From positions 1 through 13,491 of the forward strand of contig JBKPDL010000085.1 of assembly GCA_046727855.1 (NCBI GenBank): 13,491 nucleotides of DNA, given 5' to 3'. Source of the DNA: DASPWV01 sp046727855. Lineage in GTDB: Bacteria; Acidobacteriota; Vicinamibacteria; Vicinamibacterales; UBA2999. Positions 1-8,064 of the stretch are shown here, in pieces. A program made the position numbers and the translations under genes. The first letter of the stretch is position 1. Each line of letters starts with the position of its first letter. The notes under the pieces are model-generated. The model searched no databases, was not told where the DNA came from, and saw only the letters and a program-made list of their open reading frames with translations.

Positions 1-44
1 ATGCCGACCAGCACCATGTCGTCCCAATCTGCCGCGGAGGCCAC
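1..44 (-). CDS. rimM: RimM, 16S rRNA processing protein (N-terminal fragment, cut by window edge)
   Basis: Only the first 14 codons are in the window. The minus strand from base 44 reads GTG and then residues MASAADWDDMVLVG. The segment W-D-D-M-V-L-V-G matches the usual opening of RimM, just before its conserved arginine-rich PRC/RimM strand. RimM binds ribosomal protein S19 and assists late maturation of the 30S head. The GTG follows the khpA stop codon (TAA, 47-45) with no gap, so translation is probably coupled to khpA. The ATG inside DDMVLVG is an alternative start. The order ffh-rpsP-khpA-rimM is the classic cluster, normally continued by trmD and rplS, and this supports a call that rests on few residues. 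Confidence 0.72.
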   Translation of the reverse strand, partial: MASAADWDDMVLVG

Positions 45-290
45 TTACCGGCCGTCGCGGATGTCCAGCGTGGCGCGGCGCCCCTGCCCTTCGGCGGCAC
101 TGGCGATCAAAGTGCGCATCGCGGCGGCGGTTCTGCCCTGCCGGCCGATTACGCGACCGAGATCGCCTGGCGCAACTTGTAATTCGATGACCGTCATGCC
201 ACGGCGCTCGCTCTCGCTCACGCGCACCGCATCAGGGTGATCGGCCAGCGCGCGTGCGACGGTCTCGACAAGCGCTTTCAGGTCGGCCAA
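45..290 (-). CDS. khpA: KhpA-type KH-domain RNA-binding protein
   Basis: This 81-residue protein is essentially one KH domain, the normal size of the KhpA/YlqC family. The RNA-binding GxxG loop is visible as G49-R-Q-G52 inside GRVIGRQGRT (45-54), followed by the helix AAAMRTLIASAA. Family members bind RNA, often as a partner of KhpB/Jag, and influence cell-envelope growth and translation in Gram-positives; the role in this organism is not known. The start is TTG at 290, chosen because a perfect AGGAGG (300-295) lies 4 bases upstream. That Shine-Dalgarno sequence overlaps the rpsP stop codon (301-299), so the two genes are tightly coupled. A further 8 bases separate the rpsP stop from this start, and rimM follows immediately. 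Confidence 0.93.
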   Translation of the reverse strand: MADLKALVETVARALADHPDAVRVSESERRGMTVIELQVAPGDLGRVIGRQGRTAAAMRTLIASAAEGQGRRATLDIRDGR

Positions 291-298
291 GGTGCCTC

Positions 299-604
299 CT
301 ACGCCTGCGGTGCCTGCGCCGCAGTCGCTTCGGCCGTCACCGGCGAGGCCGCGGCCGCGCCACGGTCCTTGGTCAGATGACGCGCCAGCAGCGTACGCAC
401 CGAGTCGGACGGCCGCGCGCCGTTCTTGATCCAGTGCTGAATCCGCTCCTTATCGAGCTCCACCTTCGCGGGCTTGGTGCGCGGGTTGTAGGTGCCAAGT
501 ACTTCGAGGAAGCTCCCTTCCCGCGGTTCGCGGCCTTCGGTGACGACAACGCGATAGTAAGGACGCTTCTTGGAGCCAGTGCGACGCATTCTGATCGATA
601 ACAT
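299..604 (-). CDS. rpsP: 30S ribosomal protein bS16
   Basis: This 101-residue protein begins MLSIRMRRTGSKKRPYYRVVV, the hallmark S16 N-terminus, and continues with the conserved G-T-Y-N-P segment and a W-I-K-N-G-A-R-P-S-D-S-V helix. S16 is a primary assembly protein of the 30S body. Residues 80-101 form an alanine-rich tail beyond the usual 80-90-residue core; such tails vary in the family. The ATG at 604 is preceded by a GAGAGGA-type Shine-Dalgarno sequence about 5 bases upstream. The 132 bases between the ffh stop and this start are largely a heptanucleotide repeat, so the S16 leader is unusual. khpA follows after 8 bases. Confidence 0.98.
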   Translation of the reverse strand: MLSIRMRRTGSKKRPYYRVVVTEGREPREGSFLEVLGTYNPRTKPAKVELDKERIQHWIKNGARPSDSVRTLLARHLTKDRGAAAASPVTAEATAAQAPQA

Positions 605-620
605 TGGTTCCTCTCTGTCA

Positions 621-672
621 GTTCAAAGTTCAAAGTTCAAAGTTCAAAGTTCAAAGTTCAAAGTTCAAAGTT
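621..672. repeat. Heptanucleotide tandem array (GTTCAAA)7 upstream of rpsP
   Basis: Seven perfect copies of GTTCAAA run from 621 to 669, followed by a partial GTT at 670-672. In the sense of the flanking genes the unit is TTTGAAC. The array ends 16 bases before the rpsP ATG, next to its Shine-Dalgarno sequence. Perfect short arrays of this kind are prone to slippage. They resemble in style the heptanucleotide STRR repeats described in cyanobacteria, although the unit differs. Confidence 0.95.
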
Positions 673-700
673 GAGTGAAAAGTTCAAAGTTGACTGAAAT
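663..700. repeat. 19-base imperfect tandem pair adjoining the heptamer array
   Basis: Positions 663-681 and 682-700 are two 19-base copies that each start with GTTCAAAGTTGA. They differ at only two positions (GTGAAAA against CTGAAAT in the tail), and GTTC at 701-704 starts a third. The first copy overlaps the last heptamer unit, so the array decays into a longer-period repeat rather than ending sharply. Confidence 0.85.
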
Positions 701-707
701 GTTCTTC

Positions 708-732
708 ACTTTGAACTTTGAACTTTGAACTT
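708..732. repeat. Inverted block of the heptamer repeat, just after the ffh stop
   Basis: Three perfect TTTGAAC units (710-730) with flanking bases AC and TT make a 25-base block. It is the exact reverse complement of any 25-base stretch of the array at 621-669 that starts with AA followed by GTTCAAA. In the mRNA, this block comes 4 bases after the ffh stop codon and can pair in several registers with the array that precedes rpsP. Confidence 0.92.
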
Positions 733-736
733 GTAA

Positions 737-2098
<1,362 letters not shown>

Positions 2099-2130
2099 GA
2101 CCGGAATGCCCGGGCTTCAGGCAAACCCTT

Positions 2131-2160
2131 ATCTTACAGGCGGTTGGGAGGGTAAGGCAA
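2131..2160 (-). promoter_or_regulatory. Candidate sigma-70-type promoter for ffh-rpsP-khpA-rimM
   Basis: On the minus strand, TTGCCT (2160-2155) and TAAGAT (2136-2131) are separated by 18 bases. They match the -35 and -10 consensus at four and four to five of six positions. A start near 2124 would give a leader of about 25 bases before the ffh ATG. The 163-base gap 2099-2261 between ribBA and ffh is the only place for a separate promoter. Otherwise that gap holds only a weak G+C hairpin around 2178-2198 and a REP-like core at 2111-2122. Confidence 0.4.
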
Positions 2161-2261
2161 CCGATTGGAGCAGGTGGGGCGGGTCAGGCCGGCCCGCGGT
2201 TGGGCAATTAAGCACATTCATCAGGGCAATTCCCGACGACCCCGACCCGCGCCACACCAAC

Positions 2262-3506
2262 TCACACTTTCTTCAGCCGATGCCCCAGCTTGTCTTTCTT
2301 GGTTTTCAGGTACTTCCGCGTGTGTTCCGACACCGGCACTTCCAGCGGCAACCACTCCAACACCGAAAGACCGTAGCCTTCCACGGCCACCATTTTCCGC
2401 GGGTTGTTGCTCAACAGCCTCATCGAACGCACTCCGAGCGCACGAAGAATCTGCGAGCCGATGCCGTAGTCGCGCTGATCGGGCTTGAAGCCCAGTCGCT
2501 CATTCGCTTCAACCGTGTCGAGTCCCTGATCCTGCAGCTCATAGGCGCGCAGCTTGTTGGCCAGACCGATGCCGCGCCCCTCCTGATTCAAATACAGGAA
2601 CACGCCACGTCCTTCCTGCACGATCCGCTGCATCGCCGTGTCGAGCTGCGCGCCGCAGTCGCAGCGCGCCGAGTGAAACACGTCGCCGGTCAGGCACTTG
2701 GAGTGCACGCGCACGAGCACGCTTTCGCCGTCGCCGATGTCACCGTGCACAAGGGCGACGTGTGTCTCCTTGTCGATCATGCTTTCGAACGCGTGGATGC
2801 GGAACTGTCCATGGTGGGTCGGCAAGTCAGCCGTGGCAACTTTACGCACGAGCGTCTCGTTGCGCATGCGGTAGCGCACGAGATCGGCAATCGTGATCAT
2901 CAGCAGCTTGTGCTTGCGGGCAAATTTCGCCAGTTGAGGCACGCGGGCCATCGTGCCATCTTTGCCCATGACCTCGCAGATCACGCCCGCAGGATACAGT
3001 CCCGCCATGCGCGCCAGATCCACTGCCGCTTCGGTTTGACCAGTGCGCACGAGCACACCGCCGTCGCGCGCGCGCAGCGGAAACATGTGACCGGGCCGCG
3101 CGAGATCGGTAGCCGTCGTTTTGGGATCGATCGCCGCACGGATCGTCGCCGCACGATCGGCCGCGGAGATGCCCGTGCTGACGCCCGCCTTCGCGTCAAT
3201 CGGCACCGTGAAGGCGGTTTCGAATTGCGTAGTGTTCTTGCCGACCATGAGCGGAATCTCGAGCTGGTCGAGCCGCTCGCCCGTCATCGGCATGCAGATC
3301 AGGCCGCGCCCCTCGGTGGCCATGAAGTTGATGACGTCGGGCGTGACTTTTTCGGCTGCGATCGTGAGGTCGCCCTCGTTCTCGCGGTCCTCGTCATCCA
3401 CCACGATGATCATCTCGCCGCGGCGAATGGCGTCGATCGCCGCGTCGATGGTTGCGAATGGCCCGTTGGAGCGCGCGCCCTTGGCGATCGTCAACTTAGT
3501 TCCCAT
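2262..3506 (-). CDS. ribBA: RibBA: 3,4-dihydroxy-2-butanone-4-phosphate synthase / GTP cyclohydrolase II
   Basis: This 414-residue two-domain enzyme supplies both precursors of riboflavin. The N-terminal RibB domain (about 10-215) carries the acidic metal-binding loop DDEDRENEGD (37-46) and RPGHMFPL (137-144), and converts ribulose 5-phosphate. The C-terminal RibA domain (about 220-400) has the zinc cysteines C271, C282 and C284 in SKCLTGD and CDCG, plus NQEGRGIGLANKL and RDYGIGSQIL; it opens the imidazole ring of GTP. I chose the ATG at 3506 because GCGGAA lies just upstream and MGTKLTIAKG fits the family. An upstream in-frame TTG at 3536 would add an arginine-rich leader and is unlikely. 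The start overlaps the ribE end by 11 bases. It is the last rib gene here, and ribH is absent. Confidence 0.98.
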   Translation of the reverse strand: MGTKLTIAKGARSNGPFATIDAAIDAIRRGEMIIVVDDEDRENEGDLTIAAEKVTPDVINFMATEGRGLICMPMTGERLDQLEIPLMVGKNTTQFETAFTVPIDAKAGVSTGISAADRAATIRAAIDPKTTATDLARPGHMFPLRARDGGVLVRTGQTEAAVDLARMAGLYPAGVICEVMGKDGTMARVPQLAKFARKHKLLMITIADLVRYRMRNETLVRKVATADLPTHHGQFRIHAFESMIDKETHVALVHGDIGDGESVLVRVHSKCLTGDVFHSARCDCGAQLDTAMQRIVQEGRGVFLYLNQEGRGIGLANKLRAYELQDQGLDTVEANERLGFKPDQRDYGIGSQILRALGVRSMRLLSNNPRKMVAVEGYGLSVLEWLPLEVPVSEHTRKYLKTKKDKLGHRLKKV

Positions 3507-4116
3507 TGTGTTTCCGCGCCGGCGTCTGGCCGGCAATCTCCATTGCCCGCGCCACGTATTTGCCGATCATGTCGCACTCGAGATTGACCTTGTCACCGGC
3601 TTTGATGTCGGCAAACGCGGTGTTGTTCCGAGTGTAGGGGATAATCTGCACGTCGAACTGCTTCTCCCCGAGGCCGGCCACCGTGAGGCTGACGCCATCG
3701 ACCGCTACCGAGCCCTTGCGAACGAAAAGGGGCGCGAGCACGGATGGAAAACTGACCGTGAGCCAGCTCCCACCGCCTTCCGTGCGCACTTCGTCCACAG
3801 TGCCGATGCCGTCGACGTGGCCTTGTACGAGGTGGCCGCCGACCCGCGCGTCGAGCCGCATCGGGCGCTCCAGGTTGACGCCCTGTTCGCGCTGCAACAG
3901 TCCAAACGTCGTCACGCGGGACGTTTCCGGTCCGATATCAGCATGCACCTCGACGGCATCCGTCAAGATTACCGTGAGGCACACGCCGTTCACCGCGAGG
4001 CTGTCGCCAGCCTTCAATTCGGCCGCAAGCGGGGTCGCGATGCGCACGCGATAGCCGCCGGCCATTGGCTTGCGCTCGACGAGCTTGCCTACGGTTTCAA
4101 CGATTCCTGTGAACAT
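3496..4116 (-). CDS. ribE: Riboflavin synthase alpha chain
   Basis: This 206-residue protein is made of two homologous lumazine-binding barrels, as expected for riboflavin synthase, which dismutates two 6,7-dimethyl-8-ribityllumazine molecules. The N-terminus is MFTGIVETVG. The first barrel has GDSLAVNGVCLTV (37-49) and the second KGSVAVDGVSLTV (134-146), with GGHLVQGHVDG (93-103) at the join. IPYTRNNT (159-166) and ECDMIGKYV are also diagnostic. The ATG at 4116 has GAGG about 3 bases upstream and lies within the end of ribD, giving a 20-base overlap. It overlaps ribBA by 11 bases downstream, so ribD-ribE-ribBA looks translationally coupled. The symbol follows the E. coli-type alternative (ribE or ribC). 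Confidence 0.98.
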   Translation of the reverse strand: MFTGIVETVGKLVERKPMAGGYRVRIATPLAAELKAGDSLAVNGVCLTVILTDAVEVHADIGPETSRVTTFGLLQREQGVNLERPMRLDARVGGHLVQGHVDGIGTVDEVRTEGGGSWLTVSFPSVLAPLFVRKGSVAVDGVSLTVAGLGEKQFDVQIIPYTRNNTAFADIKAGDKVNLECDMIGKYVARAMEIAGQTPARKHNGN

Positions 4117-5212
4117 CCGCCTCTATCCAGATATCGGCGCCGCGCGGCTCGACAGCCACCAGGGAGAGTGCCGATCGAGGCACGGGATATCCCCCAAACA
4201 GGTCGAGGCCACCCGGTCCGACCGTCTGCGGCGTCACAATCAAGTGCAGGCGGTCCGCCACGCCGGCTTGCCAGAGTGCAGCGTGTATTGCCGCCCCGCC
4301 CTCGACAAGGAGCGTCGACACATCCCATTCGAGCAGGGCGCGGATACCGCCCAAAAGATCATCCGCCGGGCGAACCGTCGCGCCTGCCCGCTGGAGCGCC
4401 GCCACGCGGTCTCGCGCCTCCGAGAACATCGAGCCGCTCGTCAGTATTATTACCGGGCCTTCCTCGAGCGTCGAGAACACCCTCGACCACGCGGGAGTCC
4501 GAAGACGTCTGTCGAAAATCGCCCTCACGAGCGGCCGGATCCTCCGTGTGTCGCGGGATGTCAGAAGCGGATCATCGACGAGCAACGTGCCCGAGCCGAC
4601 GGCGATGGCGTCCACGGCGGCGCGAAGCTGTTGGGTCTTCCGCGCTGACTCGGGCGAAGACAGATGCGTCCGTTGGCCGCGCTCCGAAATCTTGGCGTCG
4701 ATACTCGCGGCCGCCTTGAGAATCACGAGCGAACGCTGCTCGGTTTTGACCATCACGAAGGCGCGGTTCAACCGCTGCGCTTCCGATTCACACACTCCGG
4801 TGACCACGTCCACGCCAGCCGAGTGCAGTTCTCTAAAGCCGCAACCGCTCACGCGCGCGTCGGGATCGGTCATGGCCGCGACCACGCGGCGCACGCCGGC
4901 GGCGACGATCCGCTTCGTGCACGGACCCGTCCGCCCGGTGTGGCAACACGGTTCGAGCGTGACGAAGAGGGTACCGCCGCGCGCGCTTTCACCTGCTTCG
5001 TCGAGCGCATTCACTTCGGCGTGCGGTTCCCCCGCACGTTCATGCCATCCATGTCCGACAACGACGCCGTCGGCGGACAGAGCGACGGCGCCAACCATCG
5101 GGTTGGGCGTTGTCCGTCCCTGACCGCGTGCGGCGTGAAAGAGCGCACGCCGCATGAAATATTCATCGCGCTGCCCTGAGACGACGGCGTCGTCACACCC
5201 GTGTGCCCTCAC
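4097..5212 (-). CDS. ribD: RibD: bifunctional pyrimidine deaminase / reductase of riboflavin synthesis
   Basis: This 371-residue enzyme carries out the deamination and the ribosyl reduction that follow GTP cyclohydrolase II. The deaminase domain (about 15-150) has the zinc site H64-A-E66 in GEPHAEVNAL and the cysteines C89 and C98 in LEPCCHTGRTGPC, with TTPNPMVGA upstream. The reductase domain (about 150-371) shows VLVDDPLLTSRD-like and LLVEGGAAIHAALW segments typical of RibD C-termini. I chose the GTG at 5212 because AGGA lies 8 bases upstream and DEYFMRRAL follows at the usual distance; no better in-frame start exists. It lies 46 bases after ftsY and overlaps ribE by 20 bases. The short gap leaves no room for an FMN riboswitch. 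Confidence 0.97.
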   Translation of the reverse strand: MRAHGCDDAVVSGQRDEYFMRRALFHAARGQGRTTPNPMVGAVALSADGVVVGHGWHERAGEPHAEVNALDEAGESARGGTLFVTLEPCCHTGRTGPCTKRIVAAGVRRVVAAMTDPDARVSGCGFRELHSAGVDVVTGVCESEAQRLNRAFVMVKTEQRSLVILKAAASIDAKISERGQRTHLSSPESARKTQQLRAAVDAIAVGSGTLLVDDPLLTSRDTRRIRPLVRAIFDRRLRTPAWSRVFSTLEEGPVIILTSGSMFSEARDRVAALQRAGATVRPADDLLGGIRALLEWDVSTLLVEGGAAIHAALWQAGVADRLHLIVTPQTVGPGGLDLFGGYPVPRSALSLVAVEPRGADIWIEADVHRNR

Positions 5213-5258
5213 GGAACTTGTCCTGTGCGAGCACCGTTCTCACTCGCGAGTCGAGGAA

Positions 5259-6182
5259 CTACCACTTTTCCTGGAACAACGCCTCCACGTAGTCGTCCGG
5301 CGAAAACGGCAGGAGATCGTCAATGGCTTCGCCGACACCGACGAAACGAATCGGAAGTTTCAGATCGTGGGCGATAGCGACGGCGACGCCGCCTTTGGCC
5401 GTGCCATCGAGCTTGGCGAGCACGATGCCGTTGACGCCGGCCACGCTGGTGAACTCACGTGCCTGTGCGAGCCCGTTTTGTCCTACCGTGGCGTCGAGCA
5501 CGAGCAGCACTTCGTGCGGCGAGCCTGGCACTTCACGTTCGGCGACGCGTCGGATTTTTCCGAGCTCGTGCATCAGATTGGTGCGCGTATGCAGCCGGCC
5601 GGCGGTGTCGACAAGGACCGTGTCGCGTCCCCGCGACTTGCTCGCAGCAAGCGCGTCGAACACCACGGCTGCCGGATCCGATCCTTCGCGCGCGCGCACC
5701 ATGTCGACACCGGCGCGATCTGCCCACACCTGCAACTGATCGATCGCGGCCGCGCGAAACGTATCGGCCGCGCAAATCAGCGGTTTTTTGCCGGTCGTTT
5801 TGAATTGATTCGCGAGTTTGCCCACTGTCGTGGTCTTGCCGGTTCCGTTGACGCCGACGACCAGAATGACGTGCGGCTTGGTGCCGTTGCCGACGGGACG
5901 CTCGGCGCTCTCGAAGATGTGTCTGATCTCGTGCTTGACGACGTCGCGCAGGCTCTCCCCTCGACGCGCGCGGCTGCGCACCGCCTCTACGATCTCGTCG
6001 GTCGCCTGCACGCCGACGTCGGCCATGATGAGCAGTTCCTCGAGCGCGTCGAGCGTGTCCACATCAACAGGCCGCGTACGCTGTTCTGGCGTATCCGCTT
6101 GTCTGACGAGCGCGTCGAACTGGGCGGTGAACTGTTGGGCGGTGCGCGAGAGACCGGCTTTAAGACGGTCGAAAAGACCCAC
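5259..6182 (-). CDS. ftsY: SRP receptor GTPase FtsY (NG domain only)
   Basis: This protein of about 307 residues is the membrane-side partner of Ffh. It has the N domain (about 1-85) and the G domain with GVNGTGKTTT, DTFRAAA, DTAGRL and AKLDGTAKGG. The N-terminus, MGLFDRLKAGL, begins directly with the amphipathic helix that contacts lipid; the long acidic A domain of E. coli FtsY is absent, as in many bacteria. Two tandem GTG codons (6185, 6182) could start it. I prefer 6182 because it gives the canonical M-G-L-F opening and lies 6 bases after a TAGAAT hexamer. An in-frame TAG at 6194 rules out earlier starts, and there is no close Shine-Dalgarno sequence. A tandem array abuts the start, and ribD follows. 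Confidence 0.98.
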   Translation of the reverse strand: MGLFDRLKAGLSRTAQQFTAQFDALVRQADTPEQRTRPVDVDTLDALEELLIMADVGVQATDEIVEAVRSRARRGESLRDVVKHEIRHIFESAERPVGNGTKPHVILVVGVNGTGKTTTVGKLANQFKTTGKKPLICAADTFRAAAIDQLQVWADRAGVDMVRAREGSDPAAVVFDALAASKSRGRDTVLVDTAGRLHTRTNLMHELGKIRRVAEREVPGSPHEVLLVLDATVGQNGLAQAREFTSVAGVNGIVLAKLDGTAKGGVAVAIAHDLKLPIRFVGVGEAIDDLLPFSPDDYVEALFQEKW

Positions 6183-6188
6183 CACACC

Positions 6189-6194
6189 ATTCTA
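6189..6194 (-). promoter_or_regulatory. Candidate -10 hexamer for a leaderless ftsY transcript
   Basis: The minus strand reads TAGAAT at 6194-6189, followed by 6 bases and then the GTG at 6182. Transcription starting about 7 bases after the hexamer would begin at the start codon. The first two bases of the hexamer belong to the last unit of the tandem array, and no -35 match is visible within the array. Confidence 0.4.
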
Positions 6195-6345
6195 CGTGGG
6201 TTCCTTACGTAGGTTCCTTACGTGGGTTCCGTACGTGGGTTGCCACGTGGGTTCCGTACGTGGGTTGCCACGTGGGTTCCGTACGTGGGTTGCCACGTGG
6301 GTTCCTTACGTGAGTTCCTTACATGGGTTCGTTACGTGGATTCCT
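6193..6345. repeat. Tandem array of twelve 12-13-base units upstream of ftsY
   Basis: Twelve units of the form TACGTGGGTTCCT/G fill 6193-6345. Nine are 13 bases long and three are 12 bases long (leading T missing). In the middle (6232-6306) they form three 25-base higher-order copies, each a TACGTGGGTTGCC unit followed by ACGTGGGTTCC plus G or T. The 12-base units create the 8-base palindrome CCACGTGG at 6243-6250, 6268-6275 and 6293-6300. The outer units are more diverged, for example TACATGGGTTCGT at 6320-6332. In the sense of the genes, many units carry AAGGAA or ACGGAA. The array occupies most of the 287-base gpsA-ftsY gap and runs up to the ftsY start. Confidence 0.95.
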
Positions 6346-6430
6346 TACTTGAGGAACCTCATGACGGGATGCAGTCAACTTGCCTAGACCAACATTCAGG
6401 ACAAACCCTGTGAACGCCGGAAGGAACAGC

Positions 6431-6453
6431 CGTACGGAACCTCGTGCGGAACC
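6431..6453. repeat. Inverted block of the ftsY array, just after the gpsA stop
   Basis: CGTACGGAACC (6431-6441) and CGTGCGGAACC (6443-6453) form a 12-base-period pair in the opposite orientation to the main array. The first is the exact reverse complement of GGTTCCGTACG found in the array at 6225-6235, 6250-6260 and 6275-6285. This allows an 11-base-pair stem in three alternative registers. The spacer 6346-6430 contains one further diverged unit (6346-6358) and nothing else I recognise. Confidence 0.8.
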
Positions 6454-6469
6454 GCTGCGGCTTGGGCAG

Positions 6470-7471
6470 CTACACCTCCTGCTTCTGGCGCCTGCCCATC
6501 AACGCGAACACCGCTGCCTTTGGATCTCGCCGGCTGGCGAGCACTTCGGCCATTTGTGCCGCAATCGGCAATTCGACGCCGGCGCGTGCGCCGAGGGCGA
6601 GCGCCGCGTGCGTGGTGCGGACGCCTTCGGCCACCATCTTGGTGCTCGCGAGAATTTCGGCGAGCGGCCGTCCGTGCGCGAGTTCGACGCCAACGTGGCG
6701 GTTGCGACTGAGCTGACCGGTGCACGTGAGAACGAGATCGCCGAGCCCGGCCAGTCCCGACAAGGTCTCTCGGTGGGCGCCGAGTGCCACGGCCAAGCGC
6801 GTGATCTCCGCGAGGCCCCGCGTGATCAAGGCAGCGAGAGCGTTATGGCCGAGGCCGAGCCCTTCGACCACTCCAGCTGCGATCGCGATGATGTTCTTGA
6901 GCGCGCCGCCGATTTCGACGCCGACGAGATCGTTGCTCCCGTAGAGCCGCAGCGTGCCGGAACGGAACTCGTCCTGGACGTGTTCAACGGCTTCAGGTGT
7001 GAGCGAAGCCGCCACGATCGCTGTCGGCAACTCGTGCGCGAGCTCGATCGCGAAACTGGGACCGGAAAGCGCCACTATCTCGCGCACGCCGGAAAGTTCT
7101 TGCGCGATGACCTCCGACATGCGGAGCAGCGTCTCCTCTTCGAGCCCCTTCGTCGCGCTCACCACGATCATCTCCGGTGCCACGTGGGGGGCGGCCTGAC
7201 GCAATACGCCCCGAAGTCCATGCGAAGGCACCGATAGCACCACGACGCGCGCTCCATCCAGCGCCTTACCAATGGCATTCACCGGACAGAGCGACGCGGG
7301 AAAATTCACATCGGGCAGATACACCGCGTTGGCGCGCCGGGTGCTCATGTCGGCAGCGAGCGCCGCGTCGCGCGCCCACAGGCGCACATCGTGTCCGATG
7401 CGCGCCAGGTGAACCGCGAGCGCGGTGCCCCAGCTGCCAGCTCCCAGCACACAGACGGTGTGGAATTTCAC
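6470..7471 (-). CDS. gpsA: Glycerol-3-phosphate dehydrogenase [NAD(P)+]
   Basis: This 333-residue protein reduces dihydroxyacetone phosphate to sn-glycerol 3-phosphate, the backbone for phospholipids. The N-terminal Rossmann fold starts with GAGSWG (10-15). The family motifs GPSFA (137-141) and EIGGALKN follow, with the catalytic-site lysines at K108 (ATKGLEEE) and K192, then the helical C-terminal domain with GLAGLGDLVLTCTG and SRNRHVG. Length is normal for GpsA. The same frame stays open far upstream, but the start is the GTG at 7471: it gives MKFHTVCVLGAG and overlaps the plsY stop as GTGA, indicating translational coupling. A GGGG about 8 bases upstream is the only Shine-Dalgarno-like match. 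No terminator is obvious before the repeat region downstream. Confidence 0.98.
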   Translation of the reverse strand: MKFHTVCVLGAGSWGTALAVHLARIGHDVRLWARDAALAADMSTRRANAVYLPDVNFPASLCPVNAIGKALDGARVVVLSVPSHGLRGVLRQAAPHVAPEMIVVSATKGLEEETLLRMSEVIAQELSGVREIVALSGPSFAIELAHELPTAIVAASLTPEAVEHVQDEFRSGTLRLYGSNDLVGVEIGGALKNIIAIAAGVVEGLGLGHNALAALITRGLAEITRLAVALGAHRETLSGLAGLGDLVLTCTGQLSRNRHVGVELAHGRPLAEILASTKMVAEGVRTTHAALALGARAGVELPIAAQMAEVLASRRDPKAAVFALMGRRQKQEV

Positions 7472-8058
7472 GGCCGCTGCCCCAGACGCCGCTCGGTGCC
7501 ACCGGCCAGGCGCGCGAGATTGCCGGCGTGGCGGGGAATAATCAGCAGCGCCGCGATGGTTGCGCCAGCCACGACGGCAATTGGGGAATCGAACCCCCAT
7601 GCCAGCGGCGGCAGCACCGCGGTTGCGAGAACGGAGCCCAGTGAGACGTATCGCGTGATCCAGACCGTTGCAACGAAGCACGCAGCAGCGAGTGTTGTCG
7701 CGATCGGCGCGAGCGTCATGAACACCCCGCACGCTGTGGCCACGCCTTTGCCGCCGCGAAAGCGCAGCCATACCGGATACACGTGGCCGACAATCGCGGC
7801 GACGCCGGCCGTCACTTGCGCGTCGACGCCTGAGGCGACGCGCGGCGCGATCAGCACGGACGCCGCGCCTTTTGCCACATCGATCGTGACCACGAGCAAC
7901 GCTAAGGCGAGTCCAGCTGTGCGATACACGTTGGCCGCGCCGACGTTGCCGCTGCCGACGCGGCGCAGATCGATGCCTTTGAGCCGATTGGTCGCGAAAA
8001 ACCCGAACGGCAGCGATCCGATGCCGTAGCCGACCAGCGCAGGAATCAGCGCATCCAT
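7468..8058 (-). CDS. plsY: Glycerol-3-phosphate acyltransferase PlsY
   Basis: This 196-residue integral membrane protein transfers acyl groups from acyl-phosphate to glycerol 3-phosphate, giving lysophosphatidic acid. All three conserved loops are visible: GSLPFGF and RRVGSGNVGAANVYRTAG near the N-terminus, GHVYPVWLRFRGGKGVAT around residue 115, and HAGNLARLAGGTERRLG at the C-terminus. The glycine-rich loop reads GSGNVGAAN rather than the more familiar GSGNPGATN or GSGNIGATN. About five hydrophobic segments separate the loops. The ATG at 8058 has no Shine-Dalgarno sequence; a TACACT hexamer lies 6 bases upstream. It supplies the product of, and is coupled to, gpsA downstream (4-base GTGA overlap). 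A 92-base gap separates it from thpR. Confidence 0.97.
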   Translation of the reverse strand: MDALIPALVGYGIGSLPFGFFATNRLKGIDLRRVGSGNVGAANVYRTAGLALALLVVTIDVAKGAASVLIAPRVASGVDAQVTAGVAAIVGHVYPVWLRFRGGKGVATACGVFMTLAPIATTLAAACFVATVWITRYVSLGSVLATAVLPPLAWGFDSPIAVVAGATIAALLIIPRHAGNLARLAGGTERRLGQRP

Positions 8059-8064
8059 TGCGCA

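Noticed and set aside
2172..2200. Terminator after ribBA.
   Set aside because: The G+C stem is short with a loop of about 9 bases and no T-rich tail on the minus strand.
5213..5258. FMN riboswitch before ribD.
   Set aside because: The gap is only 46 bases, far too short for the RFN element, and no conserved RFN segments are seen.
6193..6345. CRISPR-like array.
   Set aside because: Units are only 12-13 bases and are directly contiguous with no unique spacers; no cas genes are present.
5818..6413. Open plus-strand frames through the tandem array, encoding repeated V-P-Y-V-G-like peptides.
   Set aside because: They are by-products of the repeat and are antisense to ftsY; there is no start context, signal or homology to suggest a repeat protein.
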